A DNA stretch of 64,000 bases from Pantoea alhagi (GTDB lineage: Bacteria; Pseudomonadota; Gammaproteobacteria; Enterobacterales; Enterobacteriaceae): contig NZ_CP019706.1 of NCBI RefSeq assembly GCF_002101395.1, positions 1,984,001 through 2,048,000 of the forward strand, read 5' to 3'. The notes below the pieces were generated by a model that saw nothing but the letters and a program-made list of their open reading frames with translations, ran no database searches and was not told the origin of the DNA. The first letter of the stretch is position 1; each line of letters begins with the position of its first letter. Shown here one piece after another: positions 51,443-59,352 of this stretch. The translations under genes were made by a program, and so were the position numbers.

Positions 51443-53836
51443 TTATTTCTGATCCGGCAGCGCGTAGGCAATGATGTAATCACCCAGTTTGGTGCCAAAA
51501 GAACCGTGGCCACCAGCAGAAATCACCACGTACTGTTTGCCGTTGGCTTCATAGGTCATTGGCGTTGCCTGACCACCAGCCGGCAGACGGCCTTCCCACA
51601 GTTTCTCACCGGTATTGGTGCTGAAAGCGCGCAGGTAGTTATCCGCTGTCGCTGCGATGAAGAATACGTGACCTGCCGTGGTTACCGGGCCGCCCAACAT
51701 CGGCATACCCATTTTGAACGGCAGAGGAACCGGCGCGCTATCGCGAACGGTACCGATACGTTTTTTCCACACCACTTCGTTGGTTTTCAGATCCAGCGCG
51801 GAGATATAACCCCAGGCTGGCTGTTTGCACGGCAGGCCAATCGGAGAAAGGAACGGATTCAGTTCCACACCAAAAGGTACGCCATACTGCGGCTGAATAC
51901 CGGTTTCGGTGCCTGAACCGCCTTTACCATCGGCTGGCGGCTCCATCGGGTTACCTGGACCACGTGGAATCAGCTTAGAAACAAACGGCAGCGCCATTGG
52001 GTTAGCAATCGCGATCTGACGGTTAGGATCGACGGCGATACCACCCCATTCAAACATGCCAAGGTTGCCCGGGAATACCAGGGTACCCTGTTCAGACGGC
52101 GGCGTGAACGGGCCTTCATAGCGCAGACGATGGAAGATAACGCGGCACACCAGCTGATCGAACATGGTGGCGCCCCACATATCTTTGCCCGACAGGTTAT
52201 CTTTCGGACGGAACGTCAGCTCTGAGTAAGGCTGGGTTGGCGACAGGCGATCGCCTTTAGCCGGACCTTGCGGAACCGGGGTTTCCGGCGCAGGCACAAC
52301 CAGCTCACCGTTGCGGCGATCCAGCACAAAGATGTTACCGGTCTTGGCAGGCGCGTAAATAACCGGAACGGTATTGCCATCTTTATCGGTAATGTCAGCC
52401 AGCGTCGGCTGGGACGGCAGATCCATATCCCACAGGTCATGGTGAACGGTCTGATAAGACCATGCCAGCTTACCGGTAGTGGCGTTCAGAGCCAGAACGG
52501 TGTTGGCGTAACGCTCCTGTTCCGGCGTACGGTGACCACCCCAGATATCCGGCGTGGAGACGCCCATCGGCAGGTAAACCAGATCCAGTTTGGCGTCATA
52601 AACCGCAGGCGCCCAGGAGTTAGGTGAGTTCGGTACGAAGGTTTTACCGTCTGCCGGGATGGCATTAGGATCTTTCGCGCCCGGATCGAACACCCAGAGC
52701 AGCGCGCCGGTATTCACGTCAAAGCCGCGGATAACGCCTGACGCTTCATGCGTGGAGTAGTTATCGGTTACCGCGCCCGCGACCACAATGACTTTATCAG
52801 TGATAACTGGCGGAGAGGTTGGCTCATAGGAACCCGGCGTAGAGACTGACTGTTTGTGCTGCAGATCCAGCTCGCCGTTGTTAGCGAAGTCCGGACAGCG
52901 TTTGCCAGTTTCAGCATCCAGCGCGAACAGACGACCATCGTTTACCGGCAGGATAATGCGGCGTGCGCACAGTGCAGGCGCAGCAGTACCCGCATCAGCA
53001 GCAGCAGGGGTTTCATGATAAGAAACGCCACGGCAGGTGATGTGCTGGAAAGTTGGGTTTGACTTCAAACCTGGATCAAATTTCCATTTCTCTTTACCGG
53101 TCGTAGCATCCAGAGCAAACAGGATCTGGTGTGCAGTACACAGGTAAAGGGTGTCGCGGACTTTAATCGGCGTCACTTCATTGGTGATTTCACCCGGATC
53201 GTTCGGCGTTTTCAGGTCGCCGGTACGGAAGGTCCAGGCTACCTGCAGATCTTTTACGTTCTTCTCGTTGATTTGGGTCAGCGGAGAATAACGGGTACCT
53301 GCCTGATCGCGGCCATAGGCCGGCCAGTCGCCCGGTGGGATCGAGGTATCAGCCGCAGCCGGTGCAGTTTGTGCGGAGGCTGGCAGGGTGCCGTTGATCT
53401 CCTGCGGATCGTTAAACACCGCCCATGCCAGCACAATAACGCTGACAGCCAGGCTCAGACCCATCAGGGAAGCGCCTGCTTTGCTACCGTGAGTCGGCGT
53501 AATGCCGCGATAGACAAACGGCAACAGCAGCCAGATACCAAAAATAACCCAAACATCGGTACGCGGTGCCAGGGCCCAGAAGTCGAAACCGGCTTCCCAT
53601 ACTGACCAGGCTACCGTACCGAGCAGCAGCAGCGCGTAAACCACCAGCGCGGCGCTGTGACGGCGATATAACAGAAAGGCCGTTACCAGCATCGCAATAC
53701 CGCTAATAACGTAGTACCAGCTACCACCTATTGTGGAGAGCCAAAGCCCGCCAATCAGCAAATACGCGCCGCAAAGCACAGCGAATAATACGGTGAGAAG
53801 CCGTATCACGCGTAAAGATGAGGAGTCTTTCCCCAT
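51443..53836 (-). CDS. gcd: Gcd, PQQ-dependent membrane glucose dehydrogenase
   Basis: Oxidises glucose to gluconolactone in the periplasm and passes electrons to ubiquinone; 797 residues. Five membrane helices in the first 140 residues, then an eight-bladed quinoprotein propeller with tryptophan-docking repeats (e.g. GDWPAYGRDQAGTRYSPLTQIN; AGTGYEWKFDPG-type motifs, here TTGKEKWKFDPG). It aligns over its length with E. coli Gcd. The ATG follows GAGGA. No PQQ synthesis genes are in the window. With the gluconate dehydrogenase operon it forms the direct oxidation route from glucose to 2-ketogluconate, a source of acid used in phosphate release. Confidence 0.95.
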   Translation of the reverse strand: MGKDSSSLRVIRLLTVLFAVLCGAYLLIGGLWLSTIGGSWYYVISGIAMLVTAFLLYRRHSAALVVYALLLLGTVAWSVWEAGFDFWALAPRTDVWVIFGIWLLLPFVYRGITPTHGSKAGASLMGLSLAVSVIVLAWAVFNDPQEINGTLPASAQTAPAAADTSIPPGDWPAYGRDQAGTRYSPLTQINEKNVKDLQVAWTFRTGDLKTPNDPGEITNEVTPIKVRDTLYLCTAHQILFALDATTGKEKWKFDPGLKSNPTFQHITCRGVSYHETPAAADAGTAAPALCARRIILPVNDGRLFALDAETGKRCPDFANNGELDLQHKQSVSTPGSYEPTSPPVITDKVIVVAGAVTDNYSTHEASGVIRGFDVNTGALLWVFDPGAKDPNAIPADGKTFVPNSPNSWAPAVYDAKLDLVYLPMGVSTPDIWGGHRTPEQERYANTVLALNATTGKLAWSYQTVHHDLWDMDLPSQPTLADITDKDGNTVPVIYAPAKTGNIFVLDRRNGELVVPAPETPVPQGPAKGDRLSPTQPYSELTFRPKDNLSGKDMWGATMFDQLVCRVIFHRLRYEGPFTPPSEQGTLVFPGNLGMFEWGGIAVDPNRQIAIANPMALPFVSKLIPRGPGNPMEPPADGKGGSGTETGIQPQYGVPFGVELNPFLSPIGLPCKQPAWGYISALDLKTNEVVWKKRIGTVRDSAPVPLPFKMGMPMLGGPVTTAGHVFFIAATADNYLRAFSTNTGEKLWEGRLPAGGQATPMTYEANGKQYVVISAGGHGSFGTKLGDYIIAYALPDQK

Positions 53837-54186
53837 AATTTAGTCCTCTTGAGTGTTGCCATAAACCTAAGTAAACAACCAGCCTGGTTGTATACCAGCA
53901 GATAAAGTACGGGTGTTCAGTGTTCCTGATAGCGCTCTTCTGTGAGCTAAATGTTCCTGATGCGTTAAATTTTATATGAATAAGCGTTACAAGTTTCGAC
54001 TTTTTTGGCAGAAATTATGATCCGCTGCTTTTTATATAGCAGCTGCTACTGATCCTGGGGCAAAAAATAGCCACGAGAATCTACTTATGGCGTAAAAAAC
54101 GCGCTATTCCCGCCACCGGATAACGATTAACCGCATAGTGCCAGGCCACGCCGGAATAAACTGCGGCGGTAAGGAAAAAACGTTAT
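53837..54186. other. Intergenic region upstream of gcd
   Basis: 350 bases with the gcd promoter region on the left. A 10-base direct repeat tgttcctgat occurs at 53921-53930 and 53952-53961 (31 bases, close to three helical turns apart). The right part contains a possible gene remnant (54081-54182). Confidence 0.45.
54081..54182 (-). pseudogene. Possible remnant of a membrane acyltransferase C-terminus
   Basis: Thirty-three sense codons ending in TAG, with a stop immediately upstream and no start. The peptide (beginning RFFLTAAVYSGVAWHYAVNRYP, shown in part) has a hydrophobic helix followed by Trp-His-Tyr and Arg-Tyr-Pro and a basic tail, recalling the end of acyltransferase-3 family proteins. 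The match is short and may be chance. Confidence 0.25.
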
Positions 54187-54591
54187 TTATTCTTCATGAG
54201 GCGAGTAGAGCGCCAACTGATAAATGAGCGCTGATCGGAAGATAAAATGGCCCTCCAGCCAGTCAGGGCGGCTGCGGGCAAGACTGACTATTTGTAGCTC
54301 GTTCCCCTGACGACGCGCCAAACGCGACTGTACCAGGTAGTGATAATAAACATCGCTAATAAACAGGCTGAAATTGCGACGATAGCCGTGAAAAAACAGC
54401 CTCAGACATAGACTGCCCGGCACAATATCCTCATGCAGGGTCATGCCGGCGCGTAATGATAATTTCGCGTTAGGCTTATGACGCGGGCCTGATATCGCGG
54501 CGAGAAGCGCTGCGGTAATCTCAGGCGGAAAGAGTGATTGAAAGTGATAAATATAAAAACTCTCCAAGAACAACGTTTTCACCAGGAACAA
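54187..54591 (-). CDS. Hypothetical protein at the end of the T6SS gene string
   Basis: Open frame of 134 codons with no ATG near its beginning; TTG (54591) or an in-frame GTG a few codons later are the only upstream choices and neither has a good ribosome-binding site. The product contains LCLRLFFHGYRRNFSLFISDVYYHYLV and no signal peptide; no family recognised. Codon choice is acceptable for a gene. It lies after the DcrB-like gene, separated by a hairpin terminator. It may be the remains of a longer gene. Confidence 0.4.
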   Translation of the reverse strand: MFLVKTLFLESFYIYHFQSLFPPEITAALLAAISGPRHKPNAKLSLRAGMTLHEDIVPGSLCLRLFFHGYRRNFSLFISDVYYHYLVQSRLARRQGNELQIVSLARSRPDWLEGHFIFRSALIYQLALYSPHEE

Positions 54592-54593
54592 GG

Positions 54594-54625
54594 AAAACCA
54601 GAACTTCGGACGAAATTCTGGTTTT
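54594..54625 (-). terminator. Terminator after the DcrB-like gene
   Basis: aaaaccagaa (54594-54603) and ttctggtttt (54616-54625) form a 10-bp stem with A and T ends, 30 bases past the stop of the DcrB-like gene. It probably ends the tssF-tssG-tssA-accessory transcript. Confidence 0.8.
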
Positions 54626-54654
54626 AGAGGCGGGATTGTTACAATGGGGCTGCG

Positions 54655-55146
54655 TTAGCTTTCCGCAGCAAGAGGGGCGTCAGCCGGAATAAAGCTATTA
54701 ATAATGCGAACATAATGTTTACGCTGCGCTTCGGTGAAATCATTATTGGTAGCGAGAGTGAAGACTATCAGTTTACGTGAGTGCGGATTAAGTCGCGGAT
54801 GCCAGGGCAGCGTCACAATTGACGATACCTGCCGAACCCATGCACCATCTTCAAGAAATTTATTGGCGGTTTGCAGTACAGGCAGCTTTGCCGGGCCAAT
54901 CTCATGTTTCAGGTTTTTCCCCTCCACCTCAAAACCAGGGACAAATCGTTTCATTTTATCCCATTGCTTTTCGCAAAAATCATCTACTGTCTGATCCTGT
55001 TCCAGCGTGGCGCGGTTAATCAAAATATTATAGGGATTATGATCGTCGTCCATAAAGCGAAGGATATTAATTGACTGATCCTCCTGTGGGTCGAATGTCA
55101 TGAAACTCCCTTCGTTAAGCGGATAGGTCACAGGTTTTGTGCTCAT
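54655..55146 (-). CDS. DcrB/DUF1795 family protein, EagR-like T6SS chaperone
   Basis: Cytosolic protein of 163 residues with the DcrB/DUF1795 fold (YPLNEGSFMTFDPQEDQSINILRF; LATNNDFTEAQRKHYVRIINSFIP). EagR/EagT6 chaperones of this family bind the transmembrane N-termini of PAAR-Rhs type effectors and load them on VgrG. The ATG at 55146 follows GAGAGAG. It is 20 bases after the broken DotU-OmpA gene. No PAAR or Rhs gene is visible here, so its client must lie outside the window or be unusual. Confidence 0.8.
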   Translation of the reverse strand: MSTKPVTYPLNEGSFMTFDPQEDQSINILRFMDDDHNPYNILINRATLEQDQTVDDFCEKQWDKMKRFVPGFEVEGKNLKHEIGPAKLPVLQTANKFLEDGAWVRQVSSIVTLPWHPRLNPHSRKLIVFTLATNNDFTEAQRKHYVRIINSFIPADAPLAAES

Positions 55147-55166
55147 AGGTGACTCTCTCTTATTCC

Positions 55167-56992
55167 TTAATGGTGTTGTACAGGTAGCGGAATGATTTCA
55201 ACGCGGCGGTTCTGTGCGCGTCCTTCCTGGGTATCGTTACTGGCTACTGGACGGGAGTTACCCGCGCCTTCAATAATAAAATGGCTGGCGGGCAAACCGG
55301 TCTGCTCTGTCAGCCAGTCCCGAATCTTCCTGGCGCGTTCGGTTGATAACGACAGGTTTATGGCGGCGGATCCGGTATCGTCCGAGTGACCGATGATGAG
55401 GTACTTCTGTTGCGGCGCGTCCTTTATTTTGGGAACCAGCCCTGCCAGTATTTCTTCATGCCCGGCCTCAAATTGCTGCTGCCGCTTTCAAACAGCGGCG
55501 CTGTGCCGGAAAGGGTGAATAATGCTGCGTCAGCACTCTCTTCATGCTCCCTCATTAACGTTTTTAACGGCGTTATCCGGCTGAGGTGAGCCAGAATGTC
55601 GACGATGTTCCGTTTGCCATAGTAATAAAAACCCGTCATCAGGCAGGCAAGGATCGCCAGTAGCGCGACAATACCGGGCCACTTTCTACGGACCGGCGAT
55701 AGTGCGATCGCTGGTGGACGTTCAGGCGCAGCTTCTGGTTCTTGTTCCTGTTCGATGAGCGGTAGCAACGGAATTGCGGGTAGCGGCGGCATGGAAATGG
55801 ATGTCGACAAACCCGGCAGGATCCCGTATTTCTCCGCGAGCCAGATCCACCAGGCACCATGGCGAGTGAATCCTTGTCCATGGTCGGCAAGGAGGACGCC
55901 TGCCAGATCGATCTGCGTGCTGTCGAACAGGTTTTGCAACACACTCATGATTCGCTTTTCCGCCAGCCAGGCGATGAGTGTGCAGGCCAGGGCATGGCGC
56001 TGAATCGCGTAGAGATCGCTGCCGTCATCGCGGGCGTCAAGCTCGGTAATCAGGTTAACAAGACGCGATTCCAGCTTGAGGTGGCAGTCAGGCGACGCTG
56101 TCAGTCCGCCTGTCCAGATAGCCCTGTCCGGATCATGAGGATAACGTTGCTGGCTTAGTCGTGTATAAAGCCCAAGCAGACAAGGTAAATGCTCCGGCAA
56201 TCGGTTTGATGAAAAAGCGTATTGCCACGCCGTGATTTGTTCAATCATGACGCTGCTGTTTTCTAAACCATCCGCCAGTAGCGGAAAGAAGGCCAGCGTT
56301 GTTACCGTATCGTGGCTTTTTTTCACATGCTCCAGTCGGCTGCTCAGCGTGCTGACGTGTTCAGCAACAACCCAGACGATACTGTTGTCGCTACTGGAAG
56401 AGAGATTGGCCTGGCTAAACCACTTCCCGGCGAACGGTCCAATAATAAAGACCATCAAGCGGGGAGAACCTGCATCGCCGTGTTGTACGATCCACGACCC
56501 TGGTTCTTCTGCTGATGAGCGTAATGGAACGCGCGCGCGCGAAAAATAGCGAGCCCGCCAGGCGGTACGCAATGCAATGAGCGTTTCGGTTCGTCCTTCC
56601 ATTTGTATCAGCAGCATTAACAGCTTCCACGCGTAACGAAATATCACATCGCTGTCAGTATTGAGCAGAGCGTCCAGCTGGGCGGAGAGCGTGAGGTTTT
56701 CTTCACTTTCGGTGTAACCGTAAAAGTAATGCACCAGTGAATAACGTTGCCAGGAAAGAGAGTTATGTTGCTCATTACTGGTGAGCCGTTTATCGAAATA
56801 ACAACATAGCGCGCGGCAGAGCGATTCACTCTCTGCTTGTGTCTGGCCTTCCGTCAGTAGCGCCTTATTAAATTGCTCGATGAGCAAGATCAGTTTGAGC
56901 TGAAAGTCCGCAGCGGAGGGGATGATCCCGTCAAAGGAGAGAAGTGTATCGATGCCCGTCAGCCTGCAAAAAAGGGTTTCGCTTTTCACCAT
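55167..56992 (-). pseudogene. DotU/TssL-like and OmpA-domain fusion protein, frameshifted
   Basis: Reading from the ATG at 56992 (after GGAGAAAAC) gives about 510 residues. These are a DotU-like cytosolic helical domain (LCRALCCYFDKRL; FRYAWKLLMLLIQMEG), a central domain I do not recognise, a Pro/Glu linker, one membrane helix (WPGIVALLAILACLMTGFYYYG) and the start of an OmpA domain. Near 55464 one base is missing: the frame turns into YWQGWFPK and stops at 55424, while the next frame continues the OmpA peptidoglycan-binding domain (ILAGLVPKIKD; IIGHSDDTGSAAINLSLS; NRRVEI) to a TAA at 55167. The total length is one base short of 609 codons. The intact product would anchor the T6SS membrane complex to peptidoglycan. 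Real mutation or sequencing error cannot be told. Confidence 0.8.
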
Positions 56993-58350
56993 GTTTTCTC
57001 CGTGACGTTGCCCCAGCCCGAGGTATCTGACCACGGGCATATTCGAATAACAGCAGGCCTGTCAATGCTGGCGGTTTTAAACTCAAGTAAAAGCGTAGGG
57101 ACATTATCGGCCGATTCGGTGCGTAACGTTTCCAGCTCCCGGGGTTCCAGCGTGCGCTTATACAGCAGAATATTCTGCGTGTTATAAACACTGAGATGCA
57201 GATTGCTCATCCCGGTTTCATCGGTCTCATAATCTGACGCGTTCAGCGTGATGGATTTTTTGTAGTAGGCGTACTGCCGGTTAAGCCATTCCGTTTCGTC
57301 GGCAGGCGGCGTAGCAAAGAAATTAATTTTTTCGCTATCCATGACTTCAGGCAAAACCGTTCTTCTTTGCAGGCAGATACCAGCCTGATATTCAAACTGT
57401 CGCAGGGTTCTCTGATTGCCAGGCGTGTAAGGGGCGAGGCTGGCGACAGATTCTTTCTCTTCAAGTCCTAACAGGGTCCTGACCCGTTTTTTCGAAATCA
57501 GGTCTCTTTCCCACCATGCTTTTTCGACTTTGCCCTGATCCTTTGCCTGATTATTGTGATCGCCCCAGACTTTGCTGTGTTCTTTACGCTGGTAGTAATG
57601 CCAGAGCAGCGGCTTATGGGGATGATAAACGTCGTAACCGTGAGTGAATGCACGGACCGCCATGGCTATCTCTTCTCCGGCGAAGAATATCTGTGGATCG
57701 TTGGGTACCGTCTTTACAAAATCGCCGAGAGTGAAGATGAACCCGCCAGCCAGATAGCTACCGCGTACCGGTACCCCGGCCTGAAACGGCGTAGAGCTAA
57801 ACATCGGAATGCCTTGCGCGTCGTATTCACGGAAAATCAGACGGCTGACATAGGTCTTTTTACTGGCCTCTTCGTCATCCCCTGGCTTGTAAGCCGGGGG
57901 GTAAGAGGAGATGACCGGGCGGGGAGACTCCGCCTGGAGCTGGCGCAGCATGGAGATCATTTCATTATCCCAGTCAGGAATAAAACGGCAGTGAGAATCT
58001 ATCTGCAGGAAATAGCGCTCATTTTCGAACAGCGTCTCCGCCAGGCTGCGCGCCCAGCATGCCCCCTGGCTGGTATAATAGTGGACGCTGATCACATCAA
58101 TGCGGGCCTGGTTATGGCGAAACATCAATACTTCGCGTCCTTTGACGACCCGGCTTCCCAGTGGCGTAAATCCGGCCTGTTCGAAAACCTCAGGCATTTC
58201 GTTGTCCTGCCAGCAAATCGCAATATGCAGATTTTCCGGATGTGCAGCATGGCGCAACATATCCCTGAGTGTCGGCAACAGTTCCGGGTCGCGATAGCTG
58301 GCGATGCTGATAAAAATTGTCGCTGGGTTATCCATATTTCCCTGATCCAT
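56986..58350 (-). CDS. GlcNAc-type protein glycosyltransferase (GT60-like) in the T6SS locus
   Basis: Protein of 454 residues resembling the GlcNAc-transferase family (PF11397) founded by the Dictyostelium Skp1 hydroxyproline GlcNAc-transferase. The N-terminal GT-A region starts TIFISIASYRDPELLPTL. A DxH/DxD-like metal motif FLQIDSHCRF is near residue 118, with YTSQGACWARSLAE before it and the acceptor-side FFAGEEIAMAVRAFTHGYDVYHP and LLWHYY after it. The C-terminal 130 residues (from about 325) are a separate beta-rich domain. No signal peptide or membrane helix. It lies 12 bases after the fimbrial-type gene and overlaps the DotU-OmpA gene by 7 bases, so it is part of the T6SS transcript. 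The acceptor is unknown; an alternative ATG at 58335 exists. Confidence 0.82.
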   Translation of the reverse strand: MDQGNMDNPATIFISIASYRDPELLPTLRDMLRHAAHPENLHIAICWQDNEMPEVFEQAGFTPLGSRVVKGREVLMFRHNQARIDVISVHYYTSQGACWARSLAETLFENERYFLQIDSHCRFIPDWDNEMISMLRQLQAESPRPVISSYPPAYKPGDDEEASKKTYVSRLIFREYDAQGIPMFSSTPFQAGVPVRGSYLAGGFIFTLGDFVKTVPNDPQIFFAGEEIAMAVRAFTHGYDVYHPHKPLLWHYYQRKEHSKVWGDHNNQAKDQGKVEKAWWERDLISKKRVRTLLGLEEKESVASLAPYTPGNQRTLRQFEYQAGICLQRRTVLPEVMDSEKINFFATPPADETEWLNRQYAYYKKSITLNASDYETDETGMSNLHLSVYNTQNILLYKRTLEPRELETLRTESADNVPTLLLEFKTASIDRPAVIRICPWSDTSGWGNVTEKTW

Positions 58351-58362
58351 TAATTATTCCGT

Positions 58363-59349
58363 TTACTGAATATCAAAAACGATTTCTGCTTTCGCGGTGA
58401 AAACGCCGCCAGCGGGCTTGGCGGTATTACCTGGAATTAACGTGGCTTCCCATGAGAATTCGGCAGGGCCCTGGCTGGTGATATTGCTCTTTTGCTCGTA
58501 AGTGGTGCCGTCGACTTTCATTAACTGCTTGTTACCGTCGGTAATGCGGATCCTCAGCCTGTCTTTATTGCCGGCCGCATCTTCGACCCGGATATAGCTG
58601 CCGTCTGAAGAGGGGGTGTCGGTGATTATTGAGGCTTTGGCTGAATAGGTGCCATAGTCGCTCTTACACACAATGGCGAAATCTATATTGCGGGTCACGC
58701 CTGCGCTTAGCAGCGTGGGCGTCACGGTATTAAAATCGACGGTTTTGGCATTATCGGTAGTACACGCCGGGGTGCTGATTATTTTCATCTCGCCAATAGT
58801 CAGACTGGTGGTGAAATTGGCTAGATTGTCATTCAGCATGTAGCTGTAGGCGATTAGACCTGGAGGTAGCACGGTATCGCCCGTTGGGTTATTCAGGCGT
58901 ATTCTGCCGGTTTTAAAAAACTGGATGCGGTAGAACGTTTGCTCGGGAACATCCAGTGTGCCTACTGTCGCACCGTTATTAAAATGCAGATGACTGGTGG
59001 ACGGAAAGTTACCAAAGGCCGAGCCATTGCTGAATAATAGCTTAATGCCAATACCGGAAATATTGGTCTGGTAGATCTTGGTGGTCGGATCCTGACCCAA
59101 CAGATTCACTACGCGCTTTCCATATTCTGTATTTTCAATACAGTCCTTGTAGCTAATTTTGCTTCCTACCGTCGGGCTGTCGTACTGAGCGATAGGCTTC
59201 GTGGTATTGATCTCTTCATCAGAGGATATGGTGATCACCTTTGAGGTAATAGCGAGCGGCGTCGGCTGACCGAGGTAAAGCGTACAGACGGCCTGGGCGC
59301 CAGGCGATATCAATATCGTGGAAAGCAGAGCGATAGCGAGCCTTATCAT
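58363..59349 (-). CDS. FimH-like two-domain fimbrial adhesin in the T6SS locus
   Basis: Exported protein of 328 residues. Signal peptide (about 1-20, ending AQA), an N-terminal lectin/adhesin-like domain of about 180 residues with a Cys pair (Cys22, and Cys in YKDCIEN), and a C-terminal chaperone-usher pilin domain beginning STPACTTDNAKTVDFNTV with its own Cys pair and ending PAGGVFTAKAEIVFDIQ. This is the build of type 1 fimbrial tip adhesins. There is no usher, chaperone or major pilin gene nearby. It sits 3 bases after tssA and 12 before the glycosyltransferase gene, so it must be expressed with the T6SS. Confidence 0.78.
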   Translation of the reverse strand: MIRLAIALLSTILISPGAQAVCTLYLGQPTPLAITSKVITISSDEEINTTKPIAQYDSPTVGSKISYKDCIENTEYGKRVVNLLGQDPTTKIYQTNISGIGIKLLFSNGSAFGNFPSTSHLHFNNGATVGTLDVPEQTFYRIQFFKTGRIRLNNPTGDTVLPPGLIAYSYMLNDNLANFTTSLTIGEMKIISTPACTTDNAKTVDFNTVTPTLLSAGVTRNIDFAIVCKSDYGTYSAKASIITDTPSSDGSYIRVEDAAGNKDRLRIRITDGNKQLMKVDGTTYEQKSNITSQGPAEFSWEATLIPGNTAKPAGGVFTAKAEIVFDIQ

Positions 59350-59352
59350 CTT

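Noticed and set aside
53921..53961. Direct repeat tgttcctgat upstream of gcd as an operator pair
   Set aside because: Only 10 bases, no dyad symmetry and no known motif; mentioned in the intergenic entry only.
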